Notes: generated by a model not told the origin, from the letters alone. A stretch of 6,148 nt of DNA from Rhizobium sp. Q54 (GCA_945903655.1 CAMDOY010000239.1:1-6148), one strand, 5' to 3'. Counted from the first letter of the stretch, positions 1-5,685 are shown. A program made the numbers and translations.

Positions 1-122
1 GCTTTGCAGCGAACGCAGCTTTCCAGAGTGTCATCCTGTCGCGGTCCATTTGCCTGAGCGTTTCCGGGGCGGTTGCGCCTTCGGCGCCGGCAAACTTTCG
101 TTCTCCGGACTCTTCCGCTGGG
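1..122 (-). promoter_or_regulatory. Glycine riboswitch (first aptamer complete, second domain cut by window edge)
   Basis: Read on the minus strand, this stretch carries the hallmarks of the glycine riboswitch. The conserved CTCAGGCAAA lies at 58..49, and GCGCCGAAGGCGCAA, the family's CCGAAGG stem-loop, at 87..73. A closing P1 helix can pair GCGG (118..115) with CCGC (44..41). Just after the first aptamer comes GGATGACACTCTGGA (36..22), typical of the 5' side of the second aptamer (or its vestigial 'ghost' version), followed by a small hairpin at 17..5. The RNA runs off the left edge, so I cannot tell whether it is a full tandem or a single aptamer, nor see its gene. In this class such riboswitches usually switch on the glycine cleavage genes (gcvT, gcvH, gcvP) when glycine is plentiful. 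That target is inferred. Confidence 0.9.
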
Positions 123-141
123 GTAGATTCGACAGTTCAAA

Positions 142-170
142 GCGTGCCAGCGCTCCCCCCGTCCTGTCAA
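142..170 (-). promoter_or_regulatory. Possible promoter for the glycine riboswitch transcript
   Basis: On the minus strand a perfect -35 hexamer TTGACA lies at 170..165. Seventeen bases on, the -10 position (147..142) reads GCACGC, a poor match. The spacing would start transcription near 135, about 15 bases before the first riboswitch helix, which is a sensible place. Only the -35 hexamer and the geometry support the call. Confidence 0.35.
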
Positions 171-219
171 ACGGAAAGGGGTGCACTGTGGGAAAGATCC
201 CCAAAAAAGTGGGCAGACC

Positions 220-855
220 CTAGTTCTTGCGCTGCTTCGCCGCCGGCTTCTGAGGCTTGTCGGGGGTCACGTCGAAGCCCACGAAGATCGAGTAATCCAT
301 ATTGGCCTCCGTGCGGATGAAGGGCACGGTCAAGGGCTCCGTCACCACGGCGAAGGGCGCCTGCGGCTGCTCCGCCGTGATGGCGGCGGCGATGCGGTAG
401 GTCTTGGTCTGGAGCATCTGTCCATCCGAATCACGGCGAATCGAGACGCGCACGGGAACCTGGAAGGCGCCCGGCCCGCCCATGGGGCCGGAGAGCACAT
501 AGCCGGAGACGCCGACGCGGATGTCGATCCGGTCCTTCGTGGCGACGCACTCCCGCGACATTTCTCCAAAGGAATACTGATGCTTGACGCCCGCGCTGGA
601 CTTGTCGGCCCCCGCATAGGTGCGATAGGCCGCCTGGCCGTCCGCCACCAGAACCTCGGGGCATTCGACCTCGATGGAGCCTGGCTCCTTATTTTCGCGG
701 ATCGGCGGAGCCGTGGGGGAGTTGAAGGCGACAAGGTTGCCGAAGGTGGAGCTGAGGCCGCCATCCGGAGTGGAGCCGCAGCCCGCCAGCGGCAGGAGAA
801 AAAGTCCCGAGAAAAGAAGGGCGACGCCCCTGTTCCGCTGCAATGACTGACGCAT
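220..855 (-). CDS. Predicted lipoprotein of unknown function
   Basis: This is a 211-residue exported protein that I do not recognise by name. The N-terminus has a basic stretch (R2, R7, R9), a hydrophobic segment (about 10-23) and a lipobox LAGC with the lipidated cysteine at residue 26, so the mature protein of about 186 residues should be anchored to a membrane. The next residues (GSTPDGG) lack an Asp at +2, which fits outer-membrane sorting by the Lol rule. The mature part has two further cysteines (about 65 and 103), which could form a disulfide, and many alternating hydrophobic residues suggesting beta structure. The C-terminus is basic (PDKPQKPAAKQRKN). I chose the ATG at 855 because AAGGG lies about 8 bases upstream and it places the signal peptide correctly. 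An in-frame ATG at 891 has no ribosome binding site and would add 12 residues before it. The gene follows ialB by 72 bases on the same strand, and both products are exported, so they may be co-transcribed. No clear terminator was found after its stop. Confidence 0.8.
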   Translation of the reverse strand: MRQSLQRNRGVALLFSGLFLLPLAGCGSTPDGGLSSTFGNLVAFNSPTAPPIRENKEPGSIEVECPEVLVADGQAAYRTYAGADKSSAGVKHQYSFGEMSRECVATKDRIDIRVGVSGYVLSGPMGGPGAFQVPVRVSIRRDSDGQMLQTKTYRIAAAITAEQPQAPFAVVTEPLTVPFIRTEANMDYSIFVGFDVTPDKPQKPAAKQRKN

Positions 856-927
856 GTGCCTACCCTTGATCCCGCCTGACCTGAGCTTCATTACAGCAGC
901 GCAGATGGAGGCGCCAGCGCTCTGTCA

Positions 928-1455
928 TCACGGCAATTTCCCAAAACCATCCTTGAAACCCGCCAGGGCGAGGGGAATGCCGATGCCTTCTTCGGGGGTG
1001 TTGAAGATAATGAAGGTCGCGGATTGCCCGCCCGTCATCTGCTCCACCAGCTTGTCGTCCATGACCACTTCGGCCACGCAGCCGGAGGGCAGGCACCGCA
1101 CGAAGCCCGCCCGGCCCACGTCCGTATCGTCGATCTTCAGGCCAAGCCCCGCCGGCAAGAGCACGCCAAGAGGGGCTATCACTCTCAAAAGACGAGACTT
1201 TCCATCCGCCGTCTTGAGCACGATTACGACCAGGTTGACGTTTGGCTTGTCGTCTGCGGCGACGGACTGGATGATGGCGCATTGCTCGCGCGCGGCGCCC
1301 GCGGGCGTCTCGCAGCGCATCTCCCAATCTCCAAACTTGCCCCGGGGCGTGCCCTGGGCGGCGGCCAGATCGGCGCCGAGGATCAGCCCCGCCAGCCCGA
1401 CCAGGGCGAGCGAGAGCGTCCGAAACCAGAGTGGGGTCCAAATCGCCTGCGGCAT
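928..1455 (-). CDS. ialB: Invasion-associated locus B (IalB) family periplasmic protein
   Basis: The 175-residue product begins with a signal peptide (hydrophobic core about 12-29, likely cleaved after AAA at 31-33). The mature part opens with the IalB-family signature FGDW (41-44) followed by a cysteine (48), then REQC (56-59), LLRVIAPLGVLLPAGLGLKID (about 89-109), and GFVRCLPSGCVAEV (118-130). The four cysteines (48, 59, 121, 126) could form two periplasmic disulfides. The protein ends in GFGKLP, as is common in the family. IalB of Bartonella is linked to red-cell invasion, but the family is widespread in free-living alphaproteobacteria where its role is unknown, so no virulence function is implied. 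The ATG at 1455 was chosen because AGGAG lies about six bases upstream and the signal peptide then starts properly. A frame open to 1545 would only add 30 residues without export character. It is divergent from coxB across 398 bases. Confidence 0.9.
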   Translation of the reverse strand: MPQAIWTPLWFRTLSLALVGLAGLILGADLAAAQGTPRGKFGDWEMRCETPAGAAREQCAIIQSVAADDKPNVNLVVIVLKTADGKSRLLRVIAPLGVLLPAGLGLKIDDTDVGRAGFVRCLPSGCVAEVVMDDKLVEQMTGGQSATFIIFNTPEEGIGIPLALAGFKDGFGKLP

Positions 1456-1570
1456 GTCATCTCCTGCCTTTCGGCGCAAAGCATCTGCGATCCACCGGAA
1501 AAATTCAACGGGCGGGCGTCCAGCGCCGCACCAGCGCCCTAGCACATGAAAAGGCGCCTACAATGTGACA

Positions 1571-1604
1571 AGCCCCAAAATCAAGGGCTGGGGCCGTGTT
1601 TTTT
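1571..1604 (+). terminator. Terminator-like hairpin with six T, upstream of the cox operon
   Basis: Two alternative 5-bp stems share this segment: AGCCC (1571-1575) with GGGCT (1585-1589), and GCCCC (1572-1576) with GGGGC (1590-1594). A run of six T follows at 1599-1604. Read on the plus strand this resembles an intrinsic terminator, but no plus-strand gene lies upstream in the window. It could stop transcripts running antisense to ialB, end a small RNA, or be chance. The loops are long (9 and 13 bases) and the stems short. Confidence 0.25.
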
Positions 1605-1664
1605 CCACTATGCCTTTGGCGGCCAAGGCTAGGCTACAGCATTTTTGGGTGGGGGGTCGCGGGC

Positions 1665-1677
1665 TAACTGACAGTTA
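1665..1677. repeat. Perfect 13-base palindrome, candidate operator
   Basis: TAACTGACAGTTA has 6-base arms that are perfect reverse complements around a central A. Size and symmetry suit a dimeric repressor or activator binding site. It lies 177 bases before the coxB start and 210 bases from the ialB start, so it could serve either gene. I cannot assign it to a known regulator. Confidence 0.35.
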
Positions 1678-1717
1678 CGCGCCCATATGCCGCATGGATG
1701 ACTCTCCGGCCCCATGT

Positions 1718-1730
1718 TGCTTAAAAAGCA
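1718..1730. repeat. Short AT-rich inverted repeat near the probable coxB promoter
   Basis: TGCTTAAAAAGCA has perfect 5-base arms (TGCTT, AAGCA) around AAA. It lies in the only AT-rich patch of the divergent region, flanked by CATG on both sides (1713-1716 and 1729-1732). It may be a protein-binding site or part of the promoter. Symmetry is the only evidence. Confidence 0.2.
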
Positions 1731-1748
1731 TGATTGTGGTTTTGAAAC

Positions 1749-1807
1749 CCCCATGGGGAGCGCTCTCTTTCAAGAGGGGCTCTGGCTGCCGGCGCCCGGG
1801 AGCAGCC
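1749..1807 (+). other. Cluster of inverted repeats in the probable coxB leader
   Basis: Three symmetrical elements follow one another. CCCCATGGGG is a perfect 10-base palindrome at 1749-1758. A hairpin pairs CTC at 1765-1767 and its neighbours with GAG at 1774-1776 (about 1763-1778). A clean 6-bp stem pairs GGCTGC (1784-1789) with GCAGCC (1802-1807) around a 12-base loop. The last ends 30 bases before the coxB Shine-Dalgarno. If transcription starts upstream of this cluster, the coxB mRNA would carry a structured 5' leader. No T-run follows any of them, so this is not a terminator, and no known riboswitch class is recognised. Confidence 0.35.
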
Positions 1808-1836
1808 GAACGCGATTTGAGCCGCACCGGCGCGGC

Positions 1837-1841
1837 AGGAG
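1837..1841 (+). promoter_or_regulatory. coxB ribosome binding site with unusual spacing
   Basis: AGGAG at 1837-1841 is the only good Shine-Dalgarno before coxB, but it lies 12 bases from the coxB ATG, longer than usual. Between them is ATG-ACT-TAG (1844-1852), a two-codon frame whose stop ends one base before the coxB start. The frame upstream of 1854 is closed by TGA at 1845, so coxB cannot start earlier. Confidence 0.55.
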
Positions 1842-1853
1842 CGATGACTTAGA

Positions 1854-2729
1854 ATGATGCGGAGCAATTTCAGAGGGATTGGCCTCAAGGCCCTGGGGGG
1901 AGCGCTTTCGCTCGCGACCTTTGCGGGCGGTTTCGTTTCGTCGGCGGCCGCAGAGGCTCCCGTCGGCATCGCCACGCCCGGCCAGATGGGCTTCCAGACG
2001 GCGGTGACGTCGCTGGCGGCGGAGATCCATTCCTTCCACGACCTTCTGTTGTGGATGTGCGTGATCATCTCGCTCTTCGTGCTGGGGCTCCTGGTCTACG
2101 TGATGGTGCGCTTCAACGAGAAGGCCAACCCGGTCCCCTCGCGCACAACCCATTCCACGGTCCTCGAAGTTGCCTGGACCATCATCCCCGTCCTGATCCT
2201 GGTCGTGATGGCCATCCCCTCCTTCCGGATCCTGACCCACCAGCTCACCCTCCCCGAGGCGGACCTGACCATCAAGGTCACGGGCAAGCAATGGTACTGG
2301 TCCTATGATTACCCCAAGGATCAGGGCGACTTCGGCTTCGACTCCATTTTGAAGACCGGCGCTGACCTGAAAGAGGGCGACATTCGCCTCCTCTCCGTCG
2401 ACAACGAGGCGGTCGTGCCCGTGAACAAGGTCGTCCGCATGCAGGTGACCGGGGCGGATGTGATCCACTCCTTCGTCGTTCCCGCCTTCGGCATCCGCAT
2501 CGACGCGGTGCCCGGCCGCCTGAACGAGACCTGGTTCAAGGCCGAGCGCGAAGGCCTCTACTACGGCCAGTGCTCCAAGCTCTGCGGCAAGGACCACGCC
2601 TATATGCCCATCGCCGTGCGCGTGGTGAGCGAGCAGAAGTATCTGGCCTGGGTCGAGGAAGCGAAGAAGAAGTTCGCCGCCGCTCCCTCGCCGAACGACT
2701 TCGCTGACAACGCCGCCATTCGCCAGTAA
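1854..2729 (+). CDS. coxB: Cytochrome c oxidase subunit II
   Basis: CoxB (also CtaC) takes electrons from cytochrome c through its binuclear CuA centre and passes them to subunit I of the aa3 oxidase. The 291-residue protein has an N-terminal signal peptide (hydrophobic about 11-28, likely cleaved near AAA at 31-33), two membrane helices (about 63-85 and 103-123), and a periplasmic cupredoxin domain. The aromatic patch QWYWSYDY (146-153) is the usual electron entry region. CuA ligands are all present: H205, C240, C244, H248 and M251. The residue between the two cysteines, normally Glu (bovine E198, which also binds Mg), is Lys242 here; codon AAG is clear. The next gene, coxA, starts 33 bases downstream. 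Translation may start at 1854 or at the adjoining ATG at 1857. Its ribosome binding site is unusually far away. Confidence 0.97.
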   Translation: MMRSNFRGIGLKALGGALSLATFAGGFVSSAAAEAPVGIATPGQMGFQTAVTSLAAEIHSFHDLLLWMCVIISLFVLGLLVYVMVRFNEKANPVPSRTTHSTVLEVAWTIIPVLILVVMAIPSFRILTHQLTLPEADLTIKVTGKQWYWSYDYPKDQGDFGFDSILKTGADLKEGDIRLLSVDNEAVVPVNKVVRMQVTGADVIHSFVVPAFGIRIDAVPGRLNETWFKAEREGLYYGQCSKLCGKDHAYMPIAVRVVSEQKYLAWVEEAKKKFAAAPSPNDFADNAAIRQ

Positions 2730-2762
2730 TTCGACCGTCGATATCTCAACAGGACCTATCAG

Positions 2763-4430
2763 ATGGCAACGTCAACCACCCATGACGATCACGCTCACGA
2801 AGAGCACGCCCTGCCCACCGGCTGGAGGCGCTACCTCTTCTCGACCAACCACAAGGACATCGGCACCCTCTATCTGATCTTCGCGATCATAGCGGGCGTG
2901 ATCGGCTTCCTGCTGTCCTTCGCCATTCGCCTGGAGTTGCAGAACCCGGGGATCCAGATCTTCCCGACCATCGCTTCCTGGCTGTCGGGGGACAACTCCC
3001 TCGACGCGGCGAAGAACCTCTACAATGTCTTCATCACCGGCCACGGCGTCATCATGATCTTCTTCATGGTCATGCCCGCCATGATCGGCGGCTTCGGCAA
3101 CTGGTTCGTGCCGCTGATGATCGGGGCGCCAGACATGGCCTTCCCGCGCATGAACAATATCTCGTTCTGGCTGCTGCCCGCCTCCTTCGCCCTGCTGCTC
3201 ATCTCCATGTTCGTGGAAGGCGCGCCTGGCATGACGGGCTTTGGCGGCGGCTGGGTGATGTATCCCCCGCTCTCGTCCAACACCGGCCATCCCGGCCCGG
3301 CCATGGACTTCATCATCCTTTCGCTCCATCTGGCGGGCGCCTCCTCGATCCTGGGCGCGATCAACTTCATCACCACCATCTTCAACATGCGCGCCCCCGG
3401 CATGACGCTGCACAAGATGCCGCTCTTCGTATGGTCCGTGCTGGTGACCGCCTTCCTGCTGGTGCTCTCGCTCCCGGTTCTGGCCGGCGCCATCACCATG
3501 CTGCTGACCGACCGCAACTTCGGCACGACCTTCTTTGATCCGGCCGGTGGTGGCGATCCGATCCTGTTCCAGCATCTCTTCTGGTTCTTCGGTCACCCGG
3601 AAGTCTACATCCTCATTCTCCCGGGCTTTGGCATCATCAGCCAGATCGTCTCGACCTTCTCGCGCAAGCCGGTCTTCGGCTATCTCGGGATGGCCTACGC
3701 CATGGTCGCCATCGGCGTCGTCGGCTTCATCGTGTGGGCGCACCACATGTATACGGTCGGCCTGTCGCTCAACACGCAGCGCTACTTCGTGTTCGCCACC
3801 ATGGTGATCGCGGTGCCCACAGGTGTGAAGATCTTCTCGTGGATCGCGACCATGTGGGGCGGATCGCTCAGCTTCCGCACCCCCATGCTGTGGTCCATCG
3901 GCTTCATCTTCCTCTTCACCGTCGGCGGCGTGACCGGCGTGGTGCTCGCCAATGCGGGCGTCGACCGCGCCTTGCACGAGACCTATTATGTGGTGGCCCA
4001 CTTCCACTACACGATGTCTCTGGGCGCCGTGTTCGCGATCTTCGCGGGCTTCTACTACTGGTTCCCGAAGATCACGGGCTACATGTACAACGAGTTCCTG
4101 GGCAAGCTGCACTTCTGGCTGCTGTTCGTGGGCGTGAACCTCGTGTTCTTCCCGCAGCACTTCCTGGGCCTCGCGGGCATGCCGCGCCGCTACATCGACT
4201 ATCCCGATGTCTACGCGAAGTGGAACTGGTGGTCCTCCATCGGCGCGGAAATCACGGCGGTGAGCCTCGTGGTCTTCCTCTTCATGGTCTACGAAGCCTT
4301 CTCAAAGAAGCGCGTCGCTGGCGACAATCCCTGGGGCCCGGCGGCCAATACCCTGGAGTGGACCCTCTCCTCTCCCCCGCCCTTCCACCAGTACGAGACC
4401 CTGCCCCGCATCACCGGCGGCGACCACTAA
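2763..4430 (+). CDS. coxA: Cytochrome c oxidase subunit I (aa3 type)
   Basis: CoxA (also CtaD) is the catalytic, proton-pumping subunit that reduces oxygen to water. At 555 residues it has the normal length and 12-helix pattern. Heme a ligands are H94 and H415, the heme a3 ligand is H413, and CuB ligands are H278, H327 and H328, with Y282 placed for the His-Tyr cross-link. The D-channel residues D124, N113 and N131 and the gate E280 (in GHPEVY) mark it as type A1. K356 is the K-channel lysine. The arginine pair R475-R476 near the heme propionates is present. At the Mg site the usual His-Asp pair (bovine H368-D369) is H405-E406. The N-terminus is His-rich (HDDHAHEEH, 7-15). AGGA lies eight bases before the ATG. 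A strong hairpin follows the stop codon. Confidence 0.98.
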   Translation: MATSTTHDDHAHEEHALPTGWRRYLFSTNHKDIGTLYLIFAIIAGVIGFLLSFAIRLELQNPGIQIFPTIASWLSGDNSLDAAKNLYNVFITGHGVIMIFFMVMPAMIGGFGNWFVPLMIGAPDMAFPRMNNISFWLLPASFALLLISMFVEGAPGMTGFGGGWVMYPPLSSNTGHPGPAMDFIILSLHLAGASSILGAINFITTIFNMRAPGMTLHKMPLFVWSVLVTAFLLVLSLPVLAGAITMLLTDRNFGTTFFDPAGGGDPILFQHLFWFFGHPEVYILILPGFGIISQIVSTFSRKPVFGYLGMAYAMVAIGVVGFIVWAHHMYTVGLSLNTQRYFVFATMVIAVPTGVKIFSWIATMWGGSLSFRTPMLWSIGFIFLFTVGGVTGVVLANAGVDRALHETYYVVAHFHYTMSLGAVFAIFAGFYYWFPKITGYMYNEFLGKLHFWLLFVGVNLVFFPQHFLGLAGMPRRYIDYPDVYAKWNWWSSIGAEITAVSLVVFLFMVYEAFSKKRVAGDNPWGPAANTLEWTLSSPPPFHQYETLPRITGGDH

Positions 4431-4436
4431 TCAGAA

Positions 4437-4463
4437 GCTCCGGCGGCCCAGCGCCGCCGGAGC
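4437..4463 (+). terminator. Perfect 11-bp hairpin between coxA and ctaB (partial terminator or mRNA-stabilising stem)
   Basis: The arms at 4437-4447 and 4453-4463 (GCTCCGGCGGC and its reverse complement) pair perfectly around a 5-base loop, beginning six bases after the coxA stop. The tail CCTCTTC is only weakly T-rich, so full termination is doubtful. Because the assembly genes lie downstream, the stem may lower their expression relative to the oxidase subunits or protect the 3' end of the coxBA message. The stem is seen directly; its effect is inferred. Confidence 0.5.
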
Positions 4464-4565
4464 CCTCTTCATGAGCAGCGCGCGCGCTGTTCCTGCAGGG
4501 GGCTCGAGAGCCGGACGAAGCAAGCCACACCAAGGCGCGACAGCCCCACAGGAACGGAACCCAGC

Positions 4566-5519
4566 ATGAGCTACGCCAGCGAAAACGCAGATGCTCTTGG
4601 CGCGACGACCCGGATCTCGGTCGCCCATCCCCGCGACTTCTACGCCCTGCTGAAGCCGCGGGTGATGTATCTCGTAATCCTGACGGCGCTGGCGGGTCTG
4701 CTGGTGTCGCCGGGCCATATCCATCCCCTGCTGGGCTTCGTCTCCCTGCTCGCCATCGCGGTGGGCGCAGGCGCCTCGGGCGCCCTCAACATGTGGTATG
4801 ACGCCGATATCGACGCGCGCATGACCCGCACCAGCACCCGCCCCGTTCCCGCTGGCAAGATCACGGCGGGCGAGACCCTGGCCTTCGGCCTCATTCTCTC
4901 GGGCTTTTCGGTTTTCACGCTGGGCGTGGTGGCGAACTGGCTGGCGGCCTTCCTGCTCGCCTTCACCATCGTCTTCTATGTTCTCATCTACACCATGTGG
5001 CTGAAGCGCTGGACGCCCCAGAACATCGTGATCGGCGGCGCGGCCGGCGCCCTGCCCCCGGTGGTCGCCTATGCGGCGGCGACGGGAACCATGGCCATCG
5101 AGCCCTGGATTCTTTTCGCCATCATCTTCATCTGGACGCCTCCCCATTTCTGGGCGCTGGCTCTGGTGAAGGCCGCCGAATATGAGCGGGTGGGCGTGCC
5201 CATGATGCCCAACGCCAAGGGCCCGGACCGCACCCGCACCGAGATCCTCGTCTATTCCATCCTGCTCGCGCCGCTCGGCGTCGCGCCCTGGCTCATGGGC
5301 TTCGCGTCCGTGGTCTATGGGGTGGTCGCCATCATCGGCGGCGGCTTCATGATCGCCTATGCGGTGAATGTCTACCGGGTCCGCAGCGCCGAACACGGCG
5401 ACAAGGCGGCGATGAAGCTCTTTGGTGTTTCGATCCTCTATCTCTTCGCGCTCTTCGGCCTGCTCGTCATCGAGCGGTCCCTTCCGATTATGGCGCGGAT
5501 GATTGGTTTTGGGAGCTGA
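4566..5519 (+). CDS. ctaB: Heme O synthase (protoheme IX farnesyltransferase)
   Basis: CtaB, a UbiA-family membrane prenyltransferase, attaches the farnesyl group to protoheme to give heme O, the precursor of the heme A used by CoxA. The 317-residue protein has the usual length and about nine membrane helices. The prenyl-diphosphate/Mg motif NxxxDxxxD is N75-D79-D83, followed by RTSTRPVPAG (88-97), a family hallmark. The second conserved loop has the run WTPPHFWALAL (190-200), then EYERVGVPMMP (205-215). The start at 4566 keeps the expected N-terminus before the KPRVM motif (30-34). GGA at 4556-4558 and AGGA at 4550-4553 lie upstream, giving a modest ribosome binding site. It is separated from coxA by 135 bases containing a strong hairpin, and from coxF by a single base. 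Heme A synthase (ctaA) is not in the window. Confidence 0.97.
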   Translation: MSYASENADALGATTRISVAHPRDFYALLKPRVMYLVILTALAGLLVSPGHIHPLLGFVSLLAIAVGAGASGALNMWYDADIDARMTRTSTRPVPAGKITAGETLAFGLILSGFSVFTLGVVANWLAAFLLAFTIVFYVLIYTMWLKRWTPQNIVIGGAAGALPPVVAYAAATGTMAIEPWILFAIIFIWTPPHFWALALVKAAEYERVGVPMMPNAKGPDRTRTEILVYSILLAPLGVAPWLMGFASVVYGVVAIIGGGFMIAYAVNVYRVRSAEHGDKAAMKLFGVSILYLFALFGLLVIERSLPIMARMIGFGS

Positions 5520-5520
5520 C

Positions 5521-5685
5521 GTGAACCAGCAAGCGCAAAATCGCCCCATCCAGATGCTGACCCCCGAGCAGGCGCGCAGCCGCCGCGCGCGCAACATCGC
5601 CGTCAGCCTCACCATCGGCTGTCTGGCCATCCTGTTTTACGGGATCACCCTCGTGAAGCTCGGCATGCGCATGGGGCAGATGTGA
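5521..5685 (+). CDS. coxF: Small single-span oxidase assembly protein, CoxF type, COA3-like
   Basis: This 54-residue protein has a polar N-terminus (1-12), LTPEQ (13-17), a basic patch RSRRARN (19-25), one membrane helix (about 26-47), and a short tail. Basic residues before the helix predict an N-in topology. Small genes at this position between ctaB and ctaG are known as coxF in Bradyrhizobium-type operons, with no established function. The sequence LTPEQ plus RxRNI leading into the helix resembles the mitochondrial assembly factor COA3, which binds newly made Cox1. That comparison is from memory. The GTG start at 5521 is chosen because GGGAG (5511-5515) lies five bases upstream and the ctaB stop ends at 5519. 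A TTG at 5503 would overlap ctaB. Its stop TGA shares one base with the ctaG ATG, indicating translational coupling. Confidence 0.85.
   Translation: MNQQAQNRPIQMLTPEQARSRRARNIAVSLTIGCLAILFYGITLVKLGMRMGQM

Larger units (their letters stand above)
1456..1853. promoter_or_regulatory. Divergent control region between ialB and coxB
   Basis: This 398-base stretch holds no convincing gene and must contain promoters for both flanking genes. A 95-codon plus-strand frame runs from 1565 to 1852, but its product looks like nothing known. The stretch is dense in inverted repeats, listed separately. The most AT-rich patch (about 1716-1748, including TTGCTT at 1717-1722) is the likeliest place for the coxB promoter, but I find no good paired -35 and -10 there. 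TACAAT at 1559-1564 is a good -10 match on the plus strand but has no -35. On the minus strand, TTGATT (1584..1579) with TGTAGG (1562..1557) at 16-base spacing is a weak candidate for ialB. None of these is secure. Confidence 0.6.

Noticed and set aside
190..222. Possible terminator after the lipoprotein gene, minus strand
   Set aside because: A run of T follows GGGTCTGCCC just after the stop, but the stem is only 3 bp. A second stem near GGGATCTTTCCC is about 4 bp and lacks a T tail.
181..846. Plus-strand 221-codon frame opposite the lipoprotein gene
   Set aside because: The minus-strand frame has a lipobox, a ribosome site and sensible composition. The plus-strand product is rich in Arg, Gly and His with no export or domain signal.
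856..927. Inverted repeat AGCGC / GCGCT between ialB and the lipoprotein gene
   Set aside because: The arms are only 5 bases, there is no T-run, and such repeats are expected by chance at this GC content. It is not enough for a terminator or promoter.
1717..1745. TTGCTT with TTTTGA as a coxB promoter
   Set aside because: The spacing is 17 but the -10 match is poor, so it is noted only as an AT-rich patch.
1565..1852. Plus-strand 95-codon frame ending one base before coxB
   Set aside because: The start codon is a GTG without a ribosome site, the product has no recognisable domain, and the frame passes through the terminator-like hairpin and all the palindromes. Only its last three codons (ATG-ACT-TAG) are of interest and are reported separately.
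2772..4160. Long minus-strand open frame of 462 codons opposite coxA
   Set aside because: It is the mirror of a GC-rich gene with strong codon bias. Its product is a low-complexity run of His, Glu, Arg and Asp, with no ribosome site and no family resemblance, while the plus-strand gene is unmistakable.
4431..5630. Minus-strand open frame of 399 codons opposite ctaB and coxF
   Set aside because: It is antisense to clear genes, has a low-complexity charged product, and its end overlaps the intergenic hairpin. It is explained by codon bias of ctaB.
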